Of a stretch of DNA of 64,000 nt, positions 25,689 through 33,426 are shown in pieces. The notes beneath the pieces are model-generated. The model ran no database searches. It was not told where the DNA came from and was given only the letters and a program-made list of their open reading frames with translations. Source of the DNA: Halomonas sp. I5-271120 (GTDB lineage: Bacteria; Pseudomonadota; Gammaproteobacteria; Pseudomonadales; Halomonadaceae); NCBI RefSeq assembly GCF_030553075.1, contig NZ_CP130701.1:930001-994000 (forward strand). Direction: 5' to 3'. Made by a program: the position numbers and the translations under genes. Positions within the stretch are counted from its first letter, which is position 1, and each line of letters starts with the position of its first letter.

Positions 25689-27356
25689 GTGGAAAAAAAC
25701 TCCCCAAACGCTAACAGTGACAAGGACGCCCCTGTCTCTGATGGCGTGCCAGCGCCGGAAGGACCGGCGAACCTGATCGATACCGATTACGTGATCGGTC
25801 AGGATAACGTCACCACGCGCAAGTTCGGCCTGGATGTCGACCTGCATGGCAAGGTGTTCACCATCTCGTCATTGTTGGTTCTGTTTTTCGTCTTCATCAC
25901 CTTGGCCCTTCAGGATGAAGTCGAGCCGATCTTCAATGCGATCTTCTCGTTCCTGACCGGCAACCTCTCCTGGTTCTTCCTGCTGGCGGCTAATATCTTC
26001 GTGATTCTGGCCGTGGCCCTGATCTTCACGCCCATGGGCAAGGTCAGGATCGGTGGTGCGCACGCCAAGCCAGACTTCAGCTATCTGGGCTGGTTCGCGA
26101 TGCTATTCGCCGCCGGCATGGGTATCGGCCTGATGTTCTACGGTGTCTCGGAGCCCCTGACCCACTTCGGTACCGCTCTTGGCGGCACCAGCATGGAGAA
26201 TGGCGTCAGGACCGACTGGGCACCGCTGGGCGCCGCTGCTGGCAATCAGGATGCCGCCATGTCACTGGCCATGGCAGCCACCATTTTCCACTGGGGCCTG
26301 CACCCCTGGGGCATCTACGCGGTCGTGGCCTTGGCACTGGCGCTGTTCTCCTTCAACAAGGGCCTGCCGCTGACCATGCGCTCGATCTTCTACCCGGTTC
26401 TGGGTGAGCGGATCTGGGGCTGGCCGGGGCATTTGATCGATATCCTGGCCGTTTTTGCCACCCTGTTCGGTCTGGCAACCTCGTTGGGCCTGGGTGCCTC
26501 ACAGGCAGCTGCGGGTCTCAGCTATCTGTTCGATATTCCCAACAACAACGTGACCATGGTACTGCTGATCATTGGCATCAGCGCAGTGGCACTGCTGTCG
26601 GTCCTTGCCGGCGTCGACAAGGGCGTGCAGCGCCTTTCCCAGCTCAACATGGTGCTGGCCTTCCTGCTGCTGGCGTTCGTGATTGCCGTCGGCCCGACCC
26701 TTGCGATCGCCACCGGCTTCTTCAAGAACCTGGGCTCCTACCTGGCGGACTTGCCCGCCCTGTCCATGCCCTTCGGACGTGAAGATGCCAACTTCAGTCA
26801 GGGTTGGACCGCCTTCTACTGGGCCTGGTGGATCTCCTGGTCACCGTTCGTGGGTATGTTCATCGCCCGCGTCAGCCGTGGCCGCACCGTACGTGAGTTC
26901 CTGATTGCCGTGCTGCTGGTACCCACGCTGGTATCGGTACTGTGGATGACCGCCTTCGGCACCACCGCCATCGATCAGGTGATTAACGACAACTTCCAGG
27001 GCGTCAAGGACGCAGCCCTCGAGCTGCAGCTGTTCGTGATGCTGGGCCAACTGCCGCTGACGCAGATCACCTCCTTCGTGGGTATCGTGTTGGTGATGGT
27101 GTTCTTCATCACCTCCTCGGACTCCGGCTCGCTGGTCATCGACTCCATTACCGCCGGCGGTAAGGTCGATGCACCCAAGCCCCAGCGCATGTTCTGGGCC
27201 ATCATCGAGGGCGTGATCGCCATCGCGCTACTGCTGGGTGGCGGCCTGACGGCCCTCCAGACGGCGGTTATCACCACCGGCCTGCCGTTCACGCTGGTAC
27301 TGCTGGTGGCCTGCTACGCCATCGTCAAGGGGCTGCTCTCCGAACCCCGGAGCTAA
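25689..27356 (+). CDS. BCCT family betaine/choline/carnitine transporter, copy 1
   Basis: A 555-residue secondary carrier starting at a GTG with GGAG ten bases before it. A hydrophilic N-terminal tail of about 55 residues precedes twelve predicted helices. Family motifs are the glycine-rich AAGMGIGLMFYGVSEP and the aromatic substrate cage FYWAWWISWSPFVGMFIARV, then SRGRTVREF. The C-terminal tail after the last helix is only a few residues, so the long osmosensing tail of BetP is missing; uptake may be constitutive or for catabolism rather than osmotically gated (inference). It forms a module with the preceding usp and is strongly similar to copy 2 at 28140. Confidence 0.92.
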   Translation: MEKNSPNANSDKDAPVSDGVPAPEGPANLIDTDYVIGQDNVTTRKFGLDVDLHGKVFTISSLLVLFFVFITLALQDEVEPIFNAIFSFLTGNLSWFFLLAANIFVILAVALIFTPMGKVRIGGAHAKPDFSYLGWFAMLFAAGMGIGLMFYGVSEPLTHFGTALGGTSMENGVRTDWAPLGAAAGNQDAAMSLAMAATIFHWGLHPWGIYAVVALALALFSFNKGLPLTMRSIFYPVLGERIWGWPGHLIDILAVFATLFGLATSLGLGASQAAAGLSYLFDIPNNNVTMVLLIIGISAVALLSVLAGVDKGVQRLSQLNMVLAFLLLAFVIAVGPTLAIATGFFKNLGSYLADLPALSMPFGREDANFSQGWTAFYWAWWISWSPFVGMFIARVSRGRTVREFLIAVLLVPTLVSVLWMTAFGTTAIDQVINDNFQGVKDAALELQLFVMLGQLPLTQITSFVGIVLVMVFFITSSDSGSLVIDSITAGGKVDAPKPQRMFWAIIEGVIAIALLLGGGLTALQTAVITTGLPFTLVLLVACYAIVKGLLSEPRS

Positions 27357-27363
27357 GCCATCT

Positions 27364-27387
27364 GTCATCCGGCCTTGGCCGGATGAC
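27364..27387. other. perfect inverted repeat after BCCT copy 1
   Basis: Eleven-base arms (GTCATCCGGCC) with a 2-base loop immediately downstream of the stop codon. It lacks a following T-run, so it may protect the mRNA 3' end rather than terminate. Confidence 0.55.
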
Positions 27388-27397
27388 GCTATGCACA

Positions 27398-27441
27398 AAA
27401 ACGCCACAGGCGGTCCTTCGGATCGTCTGTGGCGTTTTGTT
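27398..27441 (+). terminator. rho-independent terminator of BCCT copy 1
   Basis: Stem AAAACGCCACAG with its complement CTGTGGCGTTTT and a TTCG apical tetraloop region, followed by T-rich sequence. Confidence 0.85.
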
Positions 27442-27625
27442 TGGATCATACTAATCGTCGGCTGTTGCCGCCGATGATAGGCAAGTCAGCGTTGCAGACT
27501 ATCGAGCGGCGCCGCTGCCCGACAGCGAGCCCTTACTCCACTAGCCTTCCCCATCGGCATTTGCCCTGAGCCCCGCGGCATCTCTAGCCCAATAGGTTCT
27601 TCTGATAAAGCATTTATTAACTTAG

Positions 27626-27654
27626 CTTTTTTGCGGCCAAGGGCCGCAAAAAGC
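27626..27654. other. isolated hairpin with A/T flanks
   Basis: TTTTTGCGGCC and GGCCGCAAAAA separated by AAG. The shape is that of a bidirectional terminator although no gene ends here now, so it may be a leftover of the duplicated usp-BCCT module. Confidence 0.55.
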
Positions 27655-27763
27655 CAAGCGTTGAAGAGCCACTGGAAATTCGGTGAGCATATGCCCAGAC
27701 TATGAGGCGCTTACAGCGACACCAAGGAACTACAACCACTTATAAACCGCTGGAGTCACCAAG

Positions 27764-28015
27764 ATGCTCGATAAGATCATGGTCCCCGTGGATCTCGCCC
27801 ACCTCGATGTCAGTGAGCCATCACTGCGGGGTCGTTGACCCGCCGCCGCACGACGAGGCAGAGGGCAGTGGGATAGCGTCACCGCCGACACGCCCAGATT
27901 CGTGGCGCACACCCCGGAAGCGTTCGCTCAGCAGCGTGAAGCCTTCGCGAAGACGCGGGCCAGACTCCACGGCCAGTCGGCCCCTACACCAGCGTTAGCC
28001 CCAATCAAGCACTGA
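27764..28015 (+). pseudogene. decayed universal stress protein gene (usp copy 2)
   Basis: The ATG at 27764, with GGAG upstream, opens MLDKIMVPVDLAHLDVSEPS, matching the N-terminus of the usp at 25216, but a TGA occurs at 27836-27838 after 24 codons. In another frame from about 27876 the translation gives SVTADTP, then HTPEAFAQQREAFAK and LHGQ, matching residues about 35-75 of the intact Usp (SVTANTP, KTPEEYAQKLEAFAK, LHGQ), until a TGA at 28013-28015. The C-terminal half is absent. It is a frameshifted, internally deleted and truncated copy in the same position relative to BCCT copy 2 as the intact gene has to copy 1. Confidence 0.85.
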
Positions 28016-28139
28016 TCTTGACGATGCCGGCTGAATGGCGCCCCGCATCAAGGCATCGTTCTTTACTGCTGCGTCCGGTGGCTGGCGCGTGGCCGAATCG
28101 AGACAAACCACTTACCGAAAATCGCAAGGGAGACGTCTA

Positions 28140-29813
28140 GTGTCTAAACAACCCAACGACGGCAAACCCAAGGCGCCGGAAAATGGCGGTACCGAGGGAA
28201 TACCGGCGCCAGAGGGCCCGGCTAACCTGATCGATACTGACTATGTGATCGGCCAGGACAACATCACCGCCTCCCCCCTGGGAATCGATGTAGATCTGCA
28301 CGGCAAGGTCTTCCTCTTCTCCTCCCTGGTGATTCTGCTATTCGTGATCGCGACAATGGCCCTCCAGGACCAGATGGAACCGATCTTCAACAGTATGTTC
28401 AGTTTCCTTACCACGAAACTGAGCTGGGTCTTCCTGCTGGGGGCCAACGTTTTCGTTATTCTAGCGGTCGTGCTGATATTCACGCCGCTCGCCAAAGTGC
28501 GCATCGGTGGGGCGGATGCCAAGCCCGAATTCGGCTATCTGGGCTGGTTTGCGATGCTATTTGCTGCCGGTATGGGCATCGGCCTGATGTTCTATGGCGT
28601 ATCTGAGCCGTTGACGCACTTCGGCACTGCTATGGGCGGCATCAGCGTCGAAGACGGCATTCGTACCGACTGGGCACCGCTTGGCGCTGCCGCGGGTGAC
28701 CAGGCCGGTGCCATCGACCTGAGCATGGCGGCCACCATCTTCCATTGGGGCCTGCATCCTTGGGGCGCCTATGCGATTGTGGGTCTCTCGCTGGCCATAT
28801 TTGCCTATAACAAGGGCTTGCCCCTGACCATGCGCTCGATCTTCTACCCGATCCTGGGTGAGCGCATTTGGGGCTGGCCGGGCCATGTGATCGACATCCT
28901 GGCCGTCTTCGCCACCCTGTTCGGCCTGACCACCTCACTCGGCCTTGGGGCCACTCAGGCGTCTGCGGGTCTCCACTACCTGTTCGACGTCCCCGATACC
29001 AACACCACACTGATTCTGCTGATCATGGGCATCACCGCGGTCGCCCTAGGTTCGATTCTGCTGGGGGTGGACAAGGGCGTACAGCGTCTCTCCCAGATCA
29101 ACATGATGCTGGCCTTCTTGCTGCTGGTCTTCGTGATCGCCGTCGGGCCGACACTCATGATCGCCACCGGCATATTCGATAATCTGCTGGGCTATGTGCA
29201 GAACCTGCCGGCGCTATCGATGCCCTTCGGCCGCGAAGATGCCAACTTCAGCCAAGGCTGGACCGCCTTTTACTGGGCATGGTGGATTGCCTGGTCGCCG
29301 TTCGTCGGCATGTTCATCGCCCGCGTTAGCCGCGGTCGTACCGTGCGGGAATTCCTGATCTCCGTCCTGCTGGTGCCGTCACTGGCCTCGGTAGTGTGGA
29401 TGACCGCCTTCGGCACCACCGCCATCGATCAGGTGGTGAACCAAGGCATCACCAATGTGCAGGATGCCGCTCTGGAACTGCAGCTGTTTACGATGCTTGA
29501 GTACCTGCCGCTGACACAGATCACCTCCTTCATCGGTATCGTGCTGGTCATCGTGTTCTTCGTGACATCCTCCGACTCCGGCTCGCTGGTGATCGACTCC
29601 ATCACCGCTGGCGGCAAAGTTGATGCGCCGAAGCCACAGCGCATTTTCTGGGCGCTGATCGAAGGTGCTCTCGCCATCGCGCTGTTGCTTGGCGGCGGGC
29701 TGAACGCCCTTCAGACGGCTGCCCTGACCACCGGCCTGCCGTTTACTATCGTACTGCTGGTAGGCTGCTATGGAATCGTCAAGGGCTTGATGTCCGAGCC
29801 ACGAAGCCACTAA
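28140..29813 (+). CDS. BCCT family betaine/choline/carnitine transporter, copy 2
   Basis: A 557-residue carrier closely similar to copy 1 along its whole length, with the same AAGMGIGLMFYGVSEP and FYWAWWIAWSPFVGMF motifs, SRGRTVREF loop and minimal C-terminal tail. The open frame extends upstream to 28035, but the GTG at 28140 preceded by AGGGAG aligns with the GTG start of copy 1 and is chosen. It arose by tandem duplication of a usp-BCCT unit, and the accompanying usp has decayed. Differences are concentrated in the N-terminal tail and some helices, so the substrate range may have diverged. Confidence 0.92.
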   Translation: MSKQPNDGKPKAPENGGTEGIPAPEGPANLIDTDYVIGQDNITASPLGIDVDLHGKVFLFSSLVILLFVIATMALQDQMEPIFNSMFSFLTTKLSWVFLLGANVFVILAVVLIFTPLAKVRIGGADAKPEFGYLGWFAMLFAAGMGIGLMFYGVSEPLTHFGTAMGGISVEDGIRTDWAPLGAAAGDQAGAIDLSMAATIFHWGLHPWGAYAIVGLSLAIFAYNKGLPLTMRSIFYPILGERIWGWPGHVIDILAVFATLFGLTTSLGLGATQASAGLHYLFDVPDTNTTLILLIMGITAVALGSILLGVDKGVQRLSQINMMLAFLLLVFVIAVGPTLMIATGIFDNLLGYVQNLPALSMPFGREDANFSQGWTAFYWAWWIAWSPFVGMFIARVSRGRTVREFLISVLLVPSLASVVWMTAFGTTAIDQVVNQGITNVQDAALELQLFTMLEYLPLTQITSFIGIVLVIVFFVTSSDSGSLVIDSITAGGKVDAPKPQRIFWALIEGALAIALLLGGGLNALQTAALTTGLPFTIVLLVGCYGIVKGLMSEPRSH

Positions 29814-29860
29814 GGCGGTGTCATCAGGCGACAAACCTGAAGACGATTAAGCAGAAGCAC

Positions 29861-29898
29861 CAAGGGCGGCCTATTTAGGCCGCCCTTGATCGTTTTGG
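29861..29898. terminator. terminator between convergent BCCT copy 2 and exonuclease
   Basis: Perfect 13-bp inverted repeat (CAAGGGCGGCCTA) with a 2-base loop, followed on the plus strand by ATCGTTTT. Confidence 0.8.
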
Positions 29899-29929
29899 GT
29901 CACCGAATATCGTCCGACCGCTCACCCGC

Positions 29930-30658
29930 TCAGTGCCAGAGTTGATGAAGCGGCGTTTCGGGATCGAAGTGCGTCGCCAACTGAGCCTGAAAAAGCTCGG
30001 CGGTCGCCAGGGCATCGACCAGTGCATGGTGCCCCTGATAGGCCGGCAAGCCATAGCGCAGCCGGCTGTCATGCAGGCGTATCGAGGCCGGCGGCCGGCC
30101 CATCCAACGCTTGAAGCGCGCCCACCACGACTGGCGATGCAGCCTGGCCTCCAGCGACATGGTATCGATCACCGGGAAGCGCACGCCCTCTCCGCGACGC
30201 GACTTCACGCTCTCATCCAGGAAGGGCCGTTCGATATGCCGGTAGTGCACCACCACCAGGTGTCCAGCCAGGGCGTCGAGCAACTCATCCAGAATCTCAT
30301 CCAGGTCCGGCGCCTCGGCGATTTCCGAGTGGGTGATGCGGTGAAAGGTGATCGAGCGCTTGCTCAGCGGGCGCCGTGGCTTGACCACCCAGTAACGGCG
30401 CTTGGGCAAGAAGATACGCTGCTGAGTGAAGGGAACCAGGCCGATGCTGACAATGGAATGACGCCTTGACTCGAGACCGGTGGTCTCCATGTCCAGCGCT
30501 ACCAGCGGCACCTGCCCGATCGGCATGTTCGGATCGAGATCATAGGCGGCGAAGAAGCGCCGGAGGGCAGGATCACTGACCTGGCTGGCCCGGCTGGCGA
30601 GATACTCGGGCCAGGCATGCTGGTCGACCTTGGCGTGACGAAACGGCAACTTGGACAT
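29930..30658 (-). CDS. DnaQ-like 3'-5' exonuclease (DEDDh)
   Basis: A 242-residue exonuclease of the DNA polymerase III epsilon superfamily. Motif ExoI is VALDMETTGLES near residue 55, ExoII lies around HLVVVHYRHIERPFLDE, and ExoIII is YQGHHALVDALATAELF with the catalytic His and Asp. It lacks the polymerase-binding C-terminal region of true epsilon, so it is probably an accessory repair or turnover nuclease. It starts 25 bases after the CNMP/CBS/DUF294 gene and the two are likely cotranscribed, a pairing also found in other gammaproteobacteria (general knowledge). Confidence 0.9.
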   Translation of the reverse strand: MSKLPFRHAKVDQHAWPEYLASRASQVSDPALRRFFAAYDLDPNMPIGQVPLVALDMETTGLESRRHSIVSIGLVPFTQQRIFLPKRRYWVVKPRRPLSKRSITFHRITHSEIAEAPDLDEILDELLDALAGHLVVVHYRHIERPFLDESVKSRRGEGVRFPVIDTMSLEARLHRQSWWARFKRWMGRPPASIRLHDSRLRYGLPAYQGHHALVDALATAELFQAQLATHFDPETPLHQLWH

Positions 30659-30683
30659 AGACCTTCGCGACGTTGGTTAACCC

Positions 30684-32576
30684 CTAGGGCAAGGGGTAGC
30701 GGAACTTCAAGAACTTCTGGGCATTGCTCAACACCTGGAAAGCATCCTTGAGGTTGTGCCGCTCGGTATCAGAGACGTTTTCAGGCTCGATATTATTGTC
30801 AGGTTCTCGCTCTTCCTCGATATCGATGACCTGGTGGCGAATACGCACGATGGAGATGAACTCCATGGCGTAACGGATGCGTTCGCTGGAACGTCCTACC
30901 AGCAGTTGGGTCTGGGCAATGGCATCGAGCCGGTCGAAGGAGTTCTGGGCCCGAGACCCACAGGCCAGCGCATGGACGCGAATCAGATCGACCATCGGCG
31001 CCGTCCCACGGCGCTTCAGGTTGATCGAGTTATTCTGCTTGCCGTCCTTTTCCATCACGAAGGTACGGAAAAACCCGAGCGGTGGCGTGCGATTGAGGGC
31101 ATTGCGCGCCATGGCTGCCAGAAAGCGCGGGCTCTTCGAGGCCTTATCGGCGACCAAGTCCTGAAGCTGCTCGACGAAGTCCTCCTCGCCATAGACATGA
31201 TCCAGATCGAAGAAGATCGAACTATGCAGCAGACGCTCGGGGTTGGGATCATCGATCCAGTCGTTGAAGTACTTCTTCCAGACCCGCAGCGGCTGCCGCC
31301 AGCGCTGGTTGGTGGCCATGATATCGCCCTTGCAGTAGGTATAACCGCAAGCATCCAGCCCGTCGCTGATTCTCTGCGCCAGGGTCAGGAAGTACTCATC
31401 ATGCTGCTCGGGGTCAAAGCTGTCATCAATGACCAGGGCGTTATCCTGATCGGTCACGATGGCCTGCTCGTTGCGCGCCATCGACCCCATCACCATGAAG
31501 CAGTACGGGACCGGCGGTGGACCCAGTTCCTCCTCGGCCAGCTCAATCAGTCGCCGGGTGAAGCTACGGCCGATGGTCGACAGGGCGCTGCCCACCATCT
31601 GCGAGCTCGCGCCGTCGGCGACCAGGCCGACGAAGGTGCGCCGCACGTCGGCCCCCAGCCGCGCCAGGCCCTTGTGGCTGGTCTGATTGAAGATATTGTT
31701 GACCAGATACAGGCTGCTGTTGGTCTCGTAGCGGATGATATCCGAGAGATGCAGCATCCCGACCGGACGGCGACGATGCAGCACCGGCAGGTGGTGGATG
31801 TTGTTGCGCAGCATGCATAGCATCGCTTCATGCACCGACTCGTCGGACTGGATAGCGATCAGATGAGGGCTCACCACCTCGGATACCGCAGTGGCGGCAT
31901 CAAGCCCGGCGGCCAACACTCGGGTACGCAGATCCTGGTCGGTGAGAATGCCCAGCGTGTGCCACTGTTTGCCATCAGCCAGCACGAAGGACCGCGCTGA
32001 GGCCTCGTCCTCGGCTCTCAGCACCAGCACCGAAGACACGTTCTGCTCGCACATCTTCGCGGCCGCCGCCTGGATGGTGGAATCAGCCTCGATCATCACC
32101 GGCAGGCGCGAGACCAACTTTCGCACCCGGGTCGTCATCATGGTGTTGTCGTGGTGCTGATGGTCCACCGTCGTCTCGAGGCGCGGGCGGCCTACCTCGA
32201 CGAAGTCGGCAAACATCTCATCGGCATCGCAGAGACGACGGAACAGCTCACCGGGGATAAAATAGACCAGAGTGTCTTCGATCGCCTTGACCGGGAAGCG
32301 AACCTGCTGATTCCTGAGCAGGTCGAAGTAGCCAAAGATATCGCCCTCGCCGAAGCGATTGAACAACTCCCCGTTGCGCCGATAGACCTCCACGGCGCCG
32401 CTGCGGATATAGTAAAGATCCTGCGTCGGCTGGCCGTCCTCACAGATCATGGTGCCGGCGCGGAAATACGTGACCTCTACGGCACCGGCCACCTCGTCGA
32501 GCAGATCGTCGCTGAGCGTATCGAAGGGCGGATTGCCCGCGATGTGCTGGCGAATTTCCAACAGTTCCACTTCCAT
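30684..32576 (-). CDS. cyclic nucleotide-binding/CBS/DUF294 putative nucleotidyltransferase
   Basis: A 630-residue cytoplasmic signalling protein. Order of domains: cNMP-binding-like domain (about 20-130, with RSGAVEVYRRNGE and FGEGDIFGYFDLL), paired CBS domains (about 150-290, LGILTDQDLRTRV and PVGMLHLSDIIRYE), DUF294 nucleotidyltransferase domain (VMGSMARNEQAIVTDQDNAL resembling the GS-x-R-x-E and D-x-D signature), and the DUF294 C-terminal domain. The function is not established for the family; it may transfer a nucleotide in response to cyclic nucleotide or adenylates. GAGG eight bases before the ATG at 32576 favours it over the GTG at 32582. Cotranscribed with the exonuclease gene. Confidence 0.88.
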   Translation of the reverse strand: MEVELLEIRQHIAGNPPFDTLSDDLLDEVAGAVEVTYFRAGTMICEDGQPTQDLYYIRSGAVEVYRRNGELFNRFGEGDIFGYFDLLRNQQVRFPVKAIEDTLVYFIPGELFRRLCDADEMFADFVEVGRPRLETTVDHQHHDNTMMTTRVRKLVSRLPVMIEADSTIQAAAAKMCEQNVSSVLVLRAEDEASARSFVLADGKQWHTLGILTDQDLRTRVLAAGLDAATAVSEVVSPHLIAIQSDESVHEAMLCMLRNNIHHLPVLHRRRPVGMLHLSDIIRYETNSSLYLVNNIFNQTSHKGLARLGADVRRTFVGLVADGASSQMVGSALSTIGRSFTRRLIELAEEELGPPPVPYCFMVMGSMARNEQAIVTDQDNALVIDDSFDPEQHDEYFLTLAQRISDGLDACGYTYCKGDIMATNQRWRQPLRVWKKYFNDWIDDPNPERLLHSSIFFDLDHVYGEEDFVEQLQDLVADKASKSPRFLAAMARNALNRTPPLGFFRTFVMEKDGKQNNSINLKRRGTAPMVDLIRVHALACGSRAQNSFDRLDAIAQTQLLVGRSSERIRYAMEFISIVRIRHQVIDIEEEREPDNNIEPENVSDTERHNLKDAFQVLSNAQKFLKFRYPLP

Positions 32577-32730
32577 GCTCACCGCCTCGCCTTGGGTGTC
32601 TAGTCGGGTCTCTAGAATGTAAGGAGAATTTGAATCAGTTCGTCCTGCATCAGGATGCCTTGAGGGCTCAAGTCTCCAACGCCCGCCAGGAACTGTAAAG
32701 AGCTACCCCGCGAGGAAACACTCAGGCATG

Positions 32731-32755
32731 AAAAAGGCCACCCGAAGGTGGCCTC
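32731..32755 (-). terminator. terminator of the DUF4168 gene
   Basis: Eight-base stem AGGCCACC with a CGAA loop and complement; on the minus strand it is followed by a run of T. Confidence 0.82.
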
Positions 32756-32796
32756 TTTCATGACGCGACCGGCTCAAACATGACCGGGTACAAGCA

Positions 32797-33192
32797 TCAT
32801 TCGGCTTGCGGTTCGACCATGGCCTGGACCCGCTTCATCAGCTCAGGATCCTGCTGAATGGCCTGGCCGATGGCATTGAAGGTGCCAACCTCGAGACCAC
32901 TATCCTCGACGATGCTGACCATATCCTTGTTGGCCTCCATGCGAACTTCCTGCTTGGCGGCCTCGTCCTTGGCGTTCTGCAGGCGCTCGGTGTACTCACG
33001 AGAAACGCTGGCGATTTCCTTGGAGGCGTCGGCGAACTTCTGAAGCGTCTCGTCGGAGAAGTCAGTGGCCGGTGCGGCCGCCTGGGCTTGTGCAGCCTCG
33101 GAAGAAGCGGCGTCTTCTTGCGCCATGGCAGGCGCGGACATTATACCGGCGCTCAGCAGCGCAGCCGTAAACAGGGCAGTCAGGCGTTGCAT
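32797..33192 (-). CDS. exported DUF4168 protein
   Basis: A 131-residue protein with a Sec signal peptide (MQRLTALFTAALLSAGI, cleavage near AMAQ), then an Ala-rich linker and a mostly helical domain (FSDETLQKFADASKEIASV, NAIGQAIQQDPELMKRVQAM) of the DUF4168 family. The family is periplasmic and of unknown function. GGAGG ten bases before the ATG supports the start. A dedicated terminator follows, so it is monocistronic. Confidence 0.88.
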   Translation of the reverse strand: MQRLTALFTAALLSAGIMSAPAMAQEDAASSEAAQAQAAAPATDFSDETLQKFADASKEIASVSREYTERLQNAKDEAAKQEVRMEANKDMVSIVEDSGLEVGTFNAIGQAIQQDPELMKRVQAMVEPQAE

Positions 33193-33357
33193 CTAAAAAA
33201 TACCTCCAAGGGAAATACAGTGTATGTAACTAGTATGGGACGACACAGAGCCGCTGACGTTCAACTGTGCCATGTAAAAAATTGCAACGACAGGGGCTGT
33301 CGCACCGGATTTCGACCACAACAGGGCTGGGTGCAATGCTCGGACCTTAGCGCTATG

Positions 33358-33387
33358 GGCCGCCAGGCAGACGCCTGGCGGCCTTTG
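33358..33387. other. strong hairpin downstream of the fused TRAP gene
   Basis: Eleven-base stem GGCCGCCAGGC with an AGAC loop. The T-rich flank lies on the plus strand, not on the side expected for the minus-strand TRAP gene, so the direction of termination is unclear. Confidence 0.5.
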
Positions 33388-33400
33388 TCGGGCGGCTTAC

Positions 33401-33426
33401 TTAACCAAAGCCCTTAACCAAAGCCC
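33401..33426. repeat. 13-bp tandem duplication at the TRAP QM stop codon
   Basis: TTAACCAAAGCCC occurs twice head to tail, directly abutting the stop codon of the minus-strand gene, as expected of replication slippage. Confidence 0.7.

Noticed and set aside
27702..27998. 98-codon open frame across the usp pseudogene
   Set aside because: It reads a different frame from the two usp-like blocks and has no similarity of its own.
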